Assembly (NCBI GenBank): GCA_964016885.1
Contig: OZ024740.1
Coordinates: forward strand, 5,431,950-5,495,949
Length of the DNA stretch: 64,000 nucleotides
Direction: 5' to 3'
Origin: Eledone cirrhosa
Taxonomy: Eukaryota; Mollusca; Cephalopoda; Octopoda; Eledonidae
Shown: positions 49,100-61,510 of the stretch, in pieces
Layout of the letters: each line of letters opens with the position of its first letter
How positions within the stretch are numbered: the first letter of the stretch is position 1
Program-made: the position numbers and the translations under genes
The notes under the pieces: model-generated
What the model saw: only the letters and a program-made list of their open reading frames with translations
Told to the model about the DNA's origin: nothing
Database searches by the model: none

Positions 49100-52000
49100 C
49101 ACTGTAAGGTGGTGTTGTAGGTGACGTGATAATAAGCCCCCAGTCAACACTGTAAAGTGTTCATGTAGGTGTCATGACAATAAGCCCCCAGTCGACACTG
49201 TAAAGTGGTCCTGTAGGTGTCATGACAAAAAGCACCCAGTCGACACTGTAAAGTGGTCATATAGGTGTCAGGGCAATAAGTACCCAGTCCACAATGTAAA
49301 GTGGTCATGTAGGTGTCAAGACAATAAGCCCCCAGTCGACACTGTAAAGTGGTCATATAAGTGTCATGACAATAAGCCCCCAGTCCACACTGTAAAGTGG
49401 TCCTGTAGGTGTCATGACAATAAGCCCCCAGTCCACACTGTAAAGTGGTAATGTAGGTATCAAGACAATAAGTACCCAGTCCACACTCTAAAGTGGCCAT
49501 GTAGGTGTCATGACAATAAGCACCCAGTCGACACCGTAAAGTGGTCATGTAGGTGTCATGACAATAAGCGCCCAGTCCACACTGTAAAGTGGTCATGTAG
49601 GTGTCATGACAATAAGCCGCCAGTCCACACTGTAAAGTGGTCATGTAGGCATTAAGGCAATAAGCCCCCAGTCCACACTGTAATGTGGTCATGTATGTGT
49701 CATGACAATAAACCCCCAGTGTCACACTGTAAATTGGTTATGTAGGCATCAAGAAAATAATCCCCCTGTCCACACTGTAAAGTGGTCATGTAGGCATCAA
49801 GACAATAAACCCCCAGTCCACACTGTAAAGTGGTCATGTAGGTGTCTAAACAATAAGCCCCCAGTCCACACTGTAAAGTGGTCATGTAGGTGTCATGACA
49901 ATAAGCCCCGAGTCCACACTGTAAGGTGGTCCTGTAGGTGTCATGACAATAAGCCCCCAGTCCACACTGTAAAGTGGTCATGTAGGCATCAAGACAATAA
50001 GCCCCCAGTTCACACTGTAAAGTGGTCATGTATGTGTCATGACAATAAGCCCCCAGTGTCACACTGTAAAGTGGTCATTTAGGCATCAAGGAAATAATCC
50101 CCCTCTCCACACTGTAAAGTGGTCATGTAGGCATCTAGACAATAAGCCCCCAGTCCACACTGTAAAGTGGTCATGTAGGTGTCATGACAATAAGCCCCGA
50201 GTCCACACTGTAAAGTGGTCATGTAGGTGTCATGACAATAAGCCCCCAGTCCAGACTGTAAAGTGGTCATGTAGGTGTCATGACAAAAAGCACCCAGTCC
50301 ACACTGTAAAGTGGTCATATAGGTGTCAGGGCAATAAATACCCATCCACAATGTAAAGTGGTCATGTATTTGTCATGACAAAAAGCACCCAGTCTACACT
50401 GTAAAGTTTTCATGTAGGTATCAAGACAAAAAGTACACAGTCCACTCTGTAAAGTTGTCATGTAGGTATCAAGACAATAAGCACCCGGTCTACACTGAAA
50501 TGTGGTCATGTAGGTGTCGTGACAATAACACACAGTCCACACTGTAAAGTGGTCATGTAGGTATCAAGACGATAAGTACACAGTCCACACTGTAAAGTGG
50601 TCATGTAGGTGTCATGACAATAAGCACCCAGTCCACACTGTAAAGTGGTCATGTAGGTGTCATTACAATAAGCCCCCAGTCCACACTGTAAAGTCTTCAT
50701 GTAGGCATCAAGACAATAAGCCCCCAGTCCTCACTGTAAAGTGGTCATGTAGGCATCAAGACAATAAGCCCCCAGTCCACACTGTAAAGTGGTCATGTAG
50801 GTGTCAAGACATTAAGCCCCCAGTCCACACTGTAAATTGGTCATGTAGGTGTCATGACAATAAGCCCCGAGTCCACACTGTAAGGTGGTCCTGTAGGTGT
50901 CATGACAATAAGCCCCCAGTCCACACTGTAAAGTGGTCATGTAGGCATCAAGACAGTAAGCCCCCAGTCCACACTGTAAAGTGGTCATGTATGTGTCATG
51001 ACAATAAGCCCCCAGTGTCACACTGTAAAATGGTCATGTAGGCATCAAGAAAATAATCCCCCTGTCCACACTGTATAGTGGTCATGTTGGCATCAAGACA
51101 ATAAGCCCCCAGTCCACACTGTAAAGTGATCATGTAGGCATTAAGACAATAAGCCCCCAGTCCACACTGTAAAGTGGTCATGTATGTGTCAGGAAAATAA
51201 GCACCCAGTCCACACTGTAAAGTGGTCATGTAGGCATCAAGACAATAAGCCCCCAGTTCACACTGTAAAGTGGTCATGTAGGTGTCATTTCAATAAGCCC
51301 CCACTCCACACTGTAAAGTGGTCATGTAGGCATCAAGACAATAAGCCCCCAGTCGACTCTGTAAAGTGGTCAAGTAGGCATCAAGACAATAATCCCTTAG
51401 TCCACACTGTAAAGTGGTCATGTAGGCATCAAGACAATAAACCCCCAGTCCAAACTGTAAAGTGGTCATGTAGGTGTCAAGACAATAAGCCCCCAGTCCA
51501 CACTGTAAAGTGGTCATATAGGTGTCATGACAAGAAGCCCCCAGTCCACACTGTAAGGTGGGCCTGTAGGTGTCATGACAATAAGCCCCCAGTCCACACT
51601 GTAAAGTGGTAATGTAGGTATCACGACAATAAGTACCCAGTCCACACTGTAAAGTGGTCATGTAGGTGTCATGACAATAAGCGCCCAGTCCACACTGTAA
51701 AGTGGTCATGTAGGTGTCATGACAATAAGCCGCCAGTCCACACTGTAAAGTTATCATGTAGGCATCAAGACCATAAGCCACCAGTCCACACTGTAAACTA
51801 GCCATCTAGGTATCTAGACGATAAGACCCCAGTCCACACTGTAAAGTGGTCATATAGGTGTCATGTCAATAAGCCCCCAGTCCACACTGTAAAGTGGTCA
51901 TGTAGGTGTCATGTCAATAAGCCCCCAGTCCACACTGTAAAGTGGTCATGTAGGTGTCATGTCAATAAGCCCCCAGTCCACACTGTAAAGTGGTCATATA

Positions 52001-55000
52001 GGTGTCAAGACAATAAGACCCCAGTCCACACTGTAAATTGTTCAGGTAGGTGTCATGACAATGAGCCCCAGTCCACACTGTAAGGTGGTGTTGTAGGTGA
52101 CGTGATAATAAGCCCCCAGTCAACACTGTAAAGTGTTCATGTAGGTGTCATGACAATAAGCCCCCAGTCGACACTGTAAAGTGGTCATGTAGGTGTCATG
52201 ACAAAAAGCACCCAGTCGACACTGTAAAGTGATCATATAGGTGTCAGGGCAATAAGTACCCAGTCCACAATGGAAAGTGGTCATGTAGGTGTCAAGACAA
52301 TAAGCCCCCAGTCGACACTGTAAAGTGGTCATATAAGTGTCATGACAATAAGCCCCCAGTCCACACTGTAAGGTGGTCCTGTAGGTGTCATGACAATAAG
52401 CCCCCAGTCCACACTGTAAAGTGGTAATGTAGGTATCAAGACAATAAGTACCCAGTCCACACTCTAAAGTGGCCATGTAGGTGTCATGACAATAAGCACC
52501 CAGTCGACACGGTAAAGTGGTCATGTAGGTGGCATGACAATAAGCGGCCAGTCCACACTGTAAAGTGGCCATGTATGTGTCATGACAATAAACCCCCAGT
52601 GTCACACTGTAAAGTGGTTATCTAGACATCAAGAAAATAATCCCCCTGTCCACACTGTAAAGTGGTCATGTAGGCATCAAGACAATAAACCCCCAGTCCA
52701 CACTGTAAAGTGGTCATGTAGGTGTCTAAACAATAAGCCCCCAGTCCACACTGTAAAGTGGTCATGTAGGTGTCATGACAATAAGCCCCGAGTCCACACT
52801 GTAAGGTGGTCCTGTAGGTGTCATGACAATAAGCCCCCAGTCCACACTGTAAAGTGGTCATGTAGGCATCAATACAATAAGCCCCCAGTTCACACTGTAA
52901 AGTGGTCATGTATGTGTCATGACAATAAGCCCCCAGTGTCACACTGTAAAGTGGTCATGTAGGCATCAAGGAAATAATCCCCCTCTCCACACTGTAAAGT
53001 GGTCATGTAGGCATCAAGACAATAAGCCCCCAGTCCACACTGTAAAGTGGTCATGTAGGTGTCATGACAATAAGCCCCGAGTCCACACTGTAAAGTGGTC
53101 ATGTAGGTGTCATGACAATAAGCCCCCAGTCCAGACTGTAAAGTGGTCCTGTAGGTGTCATGACAAAAAGCACCCAGTCCACACTGTAAAGTGGTCATAT
53201 AGGTGTCAGGGCAATAAATACCCATCCACAATGTAAAGTGGTCATGTATTTGTCATGACAAAAAGCACCCAGTCCACACTGTAAAGTGGTCATGTAGGTA
53301 TCAAGACAATAATCACCCAGTCTACACTGTAAAGTTTTCATGTAGGTATCAAGACAAAAAGTACACAGTCCACACTGTAAAGTTGTCATGTAGGTATCAA
53401 GACAATAAGCACCCGGTCTACACTGAAATGTGGTCATGTAGGTGTCATGACAATAAGCACCCAGTCCACACTGTAAAGTGGTCATGTAGGTGTCATTACA
53501 ATAAGCCCCCAGTCCACACTGTAAAGTCTTCATGTAGGCATCAAGACAATAAACCCCCAGTCCTCACTGTAAAGTGGTCATGTAGGCATCAAGACAATAA
53601 GCCCCCAGTCCACACTGTAAAGTGGTCATGTAGGTGTCAAGACATTAAGCCCCCAGTCCACACTGTAAATTGGTCATGTAGGTGTCATGACAATAAGCCC
53701 CGAGTCCACACTGTAAGGTGGTCCTGTAGGTGTCATGACAATAAGCCCCCAGTCCACACTGTAAAGTGGTCATGTAGGCAGCAAGACAATAAGCCCCCAG
53801 TCCACACTGTAAAGTGGTCATGTATGTGTCATGACAATAAGCCCCCAGTGTCACACTGTAAAATGGTCATGTAGGCATCAAGAAAATAAGCACCCAGTCC
53901 ACACTGTAAAGTGGTCATGTAGGCATCAATACAATAAGCCCCCAGTCCACACTGTAAAGTGGTCATGTAGGTGTCATTTCAATAAGCCCCCACTCCACAC
54001 TGTAAAGTGGTCATGTAGGCATCAAGACAATAAGCCCCCAGTCGACTCTGTAAAGTGGTCATGTAGGCATCAAGACAATAATCCCCTAGTCCACACTGTA
54101 AAGTGGTCATGTAGGCATCAAGACAATAAACCCCCATTCCACACTGTAAAGTGGTCATGTAGGTGTCAAGACAATAAGCCCCCAGTCCACACTGTAAAGT
54201 GGTCATATAGGTGTCATGACAATAAGCCCCCAGTCCACACTGTAAGGTGGTCCTGTAGGTGTCATGACAATAAGCCCCCAGTCCACACTGTAAAGTGGTA
54301 ATGTAGGTATCAAGACAATAAGTACCCAGTCCACACTCTAAAGTGGCCATGTAGGTGTCATGACAATAAGCACCCAGTCGACACTGTAAAGTGGTCATGT
54401 AGGTGTCATGACAATAAGCGCCGAGTCCACACTGTAAAGTGGTCATGTAGGTGTCATGACAATAAGCCGCCAGTCCACGCTGTAAAGTTATCATGTAGGC
54501 ATCAAGACCATAAGCCACCAGTCCACACTGTAAACTAGCCATCTAGGTATCAAGACGATAAGACCCCAGTCCACACTGTAAAGTGGTCATATAGGTGTCA
54601 TGTCAATAAGCCCCCAGTCCACACTGTAAAGTGGTCATGTAGGTGTCATGTCAATAAGCCCCCAGTCCACACTGTAAAGTGGTCATATAGGTGTCAAGAC
54701 AATAATGTCCCAGTCCACACTGTAAATTGTTCAGGTAGGTGTCATGACAATGAGCCCCAGTCCACACTGTAAGGTGGTGTTGTAGGTGACGTGATAATAA
54801 GCCCCCAGTCAATACTGTAAAGTGTTCATGTAGGTGACATGACAATAAGCCCCCAGTCGACACTGTAATGTGGTCATGTAGGTGTCATGACAAAAAGCAC
54901 CCAGTCGACACTGTAAAGTGGTCATATAGGTGTCAGGGCAATAAGTACCCAGTCCACAATGTAAAGTGGTCATGTAGGTGTCATGACAATAAGCCCCCAG

Positions 55001-58000
55001 TGTCACACTGTAAAATGGTCATGTAGGCATCAAGAAAATAAGCACCCAGTCCACACTGTAAAGTGGTCATGTAGGCATCAATACAATAAGCCCCCAGTCC
55101 ACACTGTAAAGTGGTCATGTAGGTGTCATTTCAATAAGCCCCCACTCCACACTGTAAAGTGGTCATGTAGGCATCAAGACAATAAGCCCCCAGTCGACTC
55201 TGTAAAGTGGTCATGTAGGCATCAAGACAATAATCCCCTATTCCACACTGTAAAGTGGTCATGCAGGCATGAAGACAATAAACCCCCAGTCCACACTGCA
55301 AAGTGGTCATGTAGGTGTCAAGACAATAAGCCCCCAGTCGACACTGTAAAGTGGTCATATACGTGTCATGACAATAAGCCCCCAGTCCACACTGTAAGGT
55401 GGTCCTGTAGGTGTCATGACAATAACCCCCAAGTCCACACTGTAAAGTGGTAATGTAGGTATCAAGACAATAAGTACCCAGTCCACACTCTAAAGTGGCC
55501 ATGTAGGTGTCATGACAAAAAGCACCCAGTCGACACCGTAAAGTGGTCATGTAGGTGTCATGACAATAAGCGCCCAGTCCACACTGTAAAGTGGTCATGT
55601 AGGTGTCATGACAATAAGCCGCCAGTCCACAATGTAAAGTGGTCATGTAGGCATTAAGGCAATAAGCCCCCAGTCCACACTGTAATGTGGTCATGTATGT
55701 GTCATGACAATAAACCCCCAGTGTCACACTGTAAAGTGGTCATGTAGGTGTCTAAACAATAAGCCCCCAGTCCACACTGTAAAGTGGTCATGTAGGTGTC
55801 ATGACAATAAGCCCCGAGTCCACACTGTAAGGTGGTCCTGTAGGTGTCATGACAATAAGCCCCCAGTTCACACTGTAAAGTGGTCATGCATGTGTCATGA
55901 CAATAAGCCCCCAGTGTCACACTGTAAAGTGGTCATGTAGGCATCAAGAAAATAATCCCCCTGTCCACACTGTAAAGTGGTCATGTAGGCATCAAGACAA
56001 TAAGCCCCCAGTCCACACTGTAAAGTGATCATGTAGGCATCAAGACAATAAGCCCCCAGTCCACACTGTAAAGTGGTCATATATGTGTCATGAAAATAAG
56101 CACCCAGTCCACACTGTAAAGTGGTCATGTAGGCATCAAGACAATAAGCCCCCAGTCCACACTGTAAAGTGGTCATGTAGGTGTCATTTCAATAAGCCCC
56201 CACTCCACACTGTAAAGTTATCATGTAGGCATCAAGACCATAAGACACCAGTCCACACTGTAAACTAGCCATCTAGGTATCAAGACGATAAGCCCCCAGT
56301 CCACACTGTAAAGTGGTCATATAGATGTCAAGACAATAAGGTCCCAGTCCACACTGTAAATTGTTCAGGTAGGTGTCATGACAATAAGCCCCAGTCCACA
56401 CTTTAAGGTGGTGTTGTAGGTGTCGTGATAATAAGCCCCCAGTCCACACTGTAAAGTGTTCATGTAGGTATCAAGACAATAAGTACCCAGTCCACACTGT
56501 AAAGTGGTCATGTAGGTGTCATGACAATAAGCCCCCAGTCCACACTGTAAAGTGGTCATGTAGGTGTCGTGACAATAACACCCAGTCCACACTGTAAAGT
56601 AGTCATGTAGGTATCAAGACGATAAGTACACAGTCCACACTGTAAAGTGGTCATGTAGGTGTCATGACAATAAGCACCCAGTCCACACTGTAAAGTGGTC
56701 ATGTAGGTGTCATTACAATAAGCCCCTAGTCCACACTGTAAAGTCTTCATGTAGGCATCAAGACAATAAGCCCCCAGTCCTCACTGTAAAGTGGTCATGT
56801 AGGCATCAAGACAATAAGCCCCCAGTCCACACTGTAAAGTGGTCATGTAGGTGTCAAGATATTAAGCCCCCAGTCCACACTGTAAAGTGGTCATGTAGGT
56901 GTCATGACAATAAGCCCCGAGTCCACACTGTAAGGTGGTCCTGTAGGTTTCATGACAATAAGCCCCCAGTCCACACTGTAAAGTGGTCATGTAGGCATCA
57001 AGACAGTAAGCCCCCAGTCCACACTGTAAAGTGGTCATGTATGTGTCATGAAAATAAGCACCCAGTGTCACACTGTAAAATGGTCATGTAGGCATCAAGA
57101 AAATAATCCCCCTGTCCACACTGTAAAGTGGTCATGTAGGCATCAAGACAATAAGCCCCCAGTCCACACTGTAAAGTGATCATGTAGGCATCAAGACAAT
57201 AAGCCCCCAGTCCACACTGTAAAGTGGTCATGTATGTGTCATGAAAATAAGCACCCAGTCCACACTGTAAAGTGGTCATGTAGGCATCAAGACAATAAGC
57301 CCCCAGTCCACACTGTAAAGTGGTCATGTAGGTGTCATTTCAATAAGCCCCCACTCCACACTGTAAAGTGGTCATGTAGGCATCAAGACAATAAGCCCCC
57401 AGTCGACTCTGTAAAGTGGTCATGTAGGCATCAAGACAATAATCCCCTAGTCCACACTGTAAAGTGGTCATGTAGGCATCAAGACAATAAACCCCCAGTC
57501 CACACTGTAAAGTGGTCATGTAGGTGTCAAGACAATAAGCCCCCAGTCCACACTGTAAAGTGGTCATATAGGTGTCATGACAAGAAGCCCCCAGTCCACA
57601 CTGTAAGGTGGTCCTGTAGGTGTCATGACAATAAGCCCCCAGTCCACACTGTAAAGTGGTAATGTAGGTATCACGACAATAAGTACCCAGTCCACACTCT
57701 AAAGTGGCCATGTAGGTGTCATGACAATAAGCACCCAGTCCACACTGTAAAGTGGTCATGTAGGTGTCATGTCAATCAGCCCCCAGTCCACACTGTAAAG
57801 TGGTCATATAGGTGTCAAGACAATAATGTCCCAGTCCACACTGTAAATTGTTCGGGTAGGTGTCATGACAATGAGCCCCAGTCCACACTGTAAGGTGGTG
57901 TTGTAGGTGACGTGATAATAAGCCCCCAGTCAACACTGTAAAGTGTTCATGTAGGTGTCATGACAATAAGCCCCCAGTCGACACTGTAAAGTGGTCATGT

Positions 58001-60700
58001 AGGTGTCATGACAAAAAGCACCCAGTCCACACTGTAAAGTGGTCATGTAGGTATCAAGACGATAAGCCCCCAGTCCACACTGTAAGGTGGTCCTGTAGGT
58101 GTCATGACAATAAGCCCCCAGTCCACACTGTAAAGTGGTAATGTAGGTATCAAGACAATAAGTACCCAGTCCACACTCTAAAGAGGCCATGTAGGTGTCA
58201 TGACAATAAGCACCCAGTCGACACCGTAAAGTGGTCATGTAGGTGTCATGACAATAAGCGCCCAGTCCACACTGTAAAGTGGTCATGTAGGTGTCATGAC
58301 AATAAGCCACCAGTCCACACTGTAATGTGGTCATGTATGCGTCATGACAATAAACCCCCAGTGTCACACCGTAAAGTGGTTATGTAGGCATCAAGAAAAT
58401 AATCCCCCTGTCCACACTGTAAAGTGGTCATGTAGGCATCAAGACAATAAGCCCCCAGTCCACACTGTAAAGTGGTCATGTAGGTGTCTAAACAATAAGC
58501 CCCCAGTCCACACTGTAAATTGGTCATGTAGGTGTCATGACAATAAGCCCCAAGTCCACACTGTAAGGTGGTCCTGTAGGTGTCATGACAATAAGCCCCC
58601 AGTCCACACTGTAAAGTGGTCATGTAGGCATCAAGACAATAAGCCCCCAGTTCACACTGTAAAGTGGTCATGTATGTGTCATGACAATAAGCCCCCAGTG
58701 TCACACTGTAAAGTGGTCATGTAGGCATCAAGGAAATAATCCCCCTCTCCACACTGTAAAGTGGTCATGTAGGCATCAAGACAATAAGCCCCCAGTCCAC
58801 ACTGTAAAGTGGTCATGTAGGTGTCATGACAATAAGCCCCGAGTCCACACTGTAAAGTGGTCATGTAGGTGTCATGACAATAAGCCCCCAGTCCAGACTG
58901 TAAAGTGGTCATGTAGGTGTCATGACAAAAAGCACCCAGTCCACACTGTAAAGTGGTCATATAGGTGTCAGGGCAATAAATACCCATCCACAATGTAAAG
59001 TGGTCATGTATTTGTCATGACAAAAAGCACCCAGTCCACACTGTAAAGTGGTCATGTAGGTATCAAGACAATAATCACCCAGTCTACACTGTAAAGTTTT
59101 CATGTAGGTATCAAGACAAAAAGTACACAGGCTACACTGTAAAGTTGTCATGTAGGTATCAAGACAATAAGCACCCGGTCTACACTGAAATGTGGTCATG
59201 TAGGTGTCGTGACAATAACACCCAGTCCACACTGTAAAGTGGTCATGTAGGTATCAAGACGATAAGTACACAGTCCACACTGTAAAGTGGTCATGTAGGT
59301 GTCACGACAATAAGCACCCAGTCCACACTGTAAAGTGGTCATGTAGGTGTCATTACAATAAGCCCCCAGTCCACACTGTAAAGTCTTCATGTAGGCATCA
59401 AGACAATAAACCCCCAGTCCTCACTGTAAAGTGGTCATGTAGGCATCAAGACAATAAGCCCCCAGTCCACACTGTAAAGTGGTCATGTAGGTGTCAAGAC
59501 ATTAAGCCCCCAGTCCACACTGTAAAGTGGTCATGTAGGTGTCATGCCAATAAGCCCCGAGTCCACACTGTAAAGTGGTCATGTAGGCATCAAGACAATA
59601 AGCCCCCAGTCCACACTGTAAAGTGGTTATGTATGTGTCATGACAATAAGCCCCCAGTGTCACACTGTAAAATGGTCATGTAGGCATCAAGAAAATAAGC
59701 ACCCAGTCCACACTGTAAAGTGGTCATGTAGGCATCAATACAATAAGCCCCCAGTCCACACTGTAAAGTGGTCATGTAGGTGTCATTTCAATAACCCCCC
59801 ACTCCACACTGTAAAGTGGTCATGTAGGCATCAAGACAATAAGCCCCCAGTCGACTCTGTAAAGTGGTCATGTAGGCATCAAGACAATAATCCCCTAGTC
59901 CACACTGTAAAGTGGTCATGTAGGCATCAAGACAATAAACCCCCAGTCCACACCGTAAAGTGGTCATGTAGGTGTCAAGACAATAAGCCCCCAGTCCACA
60001 CTGCAAAGTGGTCATATACGTGTCATGACAATAAGCCCCCAGTCCACACTGTAAGGTGGTCCTGTAGGTGTCATGACAATAAGCCCCCAGTCCACACTGT
60101 AAAGTGGTAATGTAGGTATCAAGACAATAAGTACCCAGTCCACACTCTAAAGTGGCCATGTAGGTGTCATGACAATAAGCACCCAGTCGACACTGTAAAG
60201 TGGTCATGTAGGTGTCATGACAATAAGCGCCGAGTCCACACTGTAAAGTGGTCATGTAGGTGTCATGACAATAAGCCGCCAGTCCACACTGTAAAGTTAT
60301 CATGTAGGCATCAAGACCATAAGCCACCAGTCCACACTGTAAACTAGCCATCTAGGTATCAAGACGATAAGACCCCAGTCCACACTGTAAAGTGGTCATG
60401 TAGGCATCAAGACAATACTCCCCTAGTCCACACTGTAAAGTGGTCATGTAGGCATCAAGACAATAAACCCCCAGTCCACACTGTAAAGTGGTCATGTAGG
60501 TGTCATGTCAATAAGCCCCCAGTCCACACTGTAAAGTGGTCATGTAGGTGTCATATCAATAAGCCCCCAGTCCACACTGTAAAGTGGTCATATAGGTGTC
60601 AAGACAATAATGTCCCAGTCCACACTGTAAATTGTTCAGGTAGGTGTCATGACAATGAGCCCCAGTCCACACTGTAAGGTGGTGTTGTAGGTGACGTGAT
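49100..60700 (+). repeat. About 2.9-kb higher-order repeat (roughly 60 monomers), several copies
   Basis: The rare monomer GACGTGATAATAAGCC occurs at 49123, 52099, 54788, 57909 and 60693, with intervals 2976, 2689, 3121 and 2784. A second marker, CATCCACAATGTAAAGTGG after CAGGGCAATAA, recurs with 2880-bp and 5762-bp spacing (50.3, 53.2, 59.0 kb). Interval differences are close to whole monomers. The block is a true higher-order repeat with internal indels. Confidence 0.85.
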
Positions 60701-61129
60701 AATAAGCCCCCAGTCAACACTGTAAAGTGTTCATGTAGGTGACATGACAATAAGCCCCCAGTCGACACTGTAAAGTGGTCATGTAGGTGTCATGACAAAA
60801 AGCACCCAGTCGACACTGTAAAGTGGTCATATAGGTGTCAGGGCAATAAGTACCCAGTCCACAATGTAAAGTGGTCATGTAGGTGTCAAGACAATAAGCC
60901 CCCAGTCGACACTGTAAAGTGGTCATATAAGTGTCATGACAATAAGCCCCCAGTCCACACTGTAAGGTGGTCCTGTAGGTGTCATGACAATAAGCCCCCA
61001 GTCCACACTGTAAAGTGGTAATGTAGGTATCAAGACAATAAGTACCCAGTCCACACTCTAAAGTGGCCATGTAGGTGTCATGACAATAAGCACCCAGTCG
61101 ACACTGTAAAGTGTTCATGTAGGTGTCAT

Positions 61130-61510
61130 GACAATAAGCCCCCAGTCTACACTGTAAAGTGGTCATGTAGGCATCAAGACAAGAAGCCCCCGCTCCACAC
61201 TGTAAAGTGGTCATTAAGGAATCAAGACAATAATCCGCCAGTCCACACTGTAAAGTGGTCATGTAGGCATCAAGACAATAAGCCCCCAGTCCACACTGTA
61301 AAGTGTTCATGTAGGTGTCATGACAATAAGCCCCCAGTCTACACTGTAAAGTGGTCATGTAGGCATCAAGACAAGAAGCCCCCGCTCCACACTGTAAAGT
61401 GGTCATTAAGGAATCAAGACAATAATCCGCCAGTCCACACTGTAAAGTGGTCATGTAGGCATCAAGACAATAAGCCCCCAGTCCACACTGTAAAGTGGTC
61501 ATGTAGGTAT
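61130..61510 (+). repeat. 192-bp (4-monomer) tandem duplication
   Basis: CGCTCCACACTG occurs at 61191 and 61383, 192 bp apart. Each is preceded by GACAAGAAGCCCC and followed by the unusual GTCATTAAGGAATC monomer. Confidence 0.88.
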
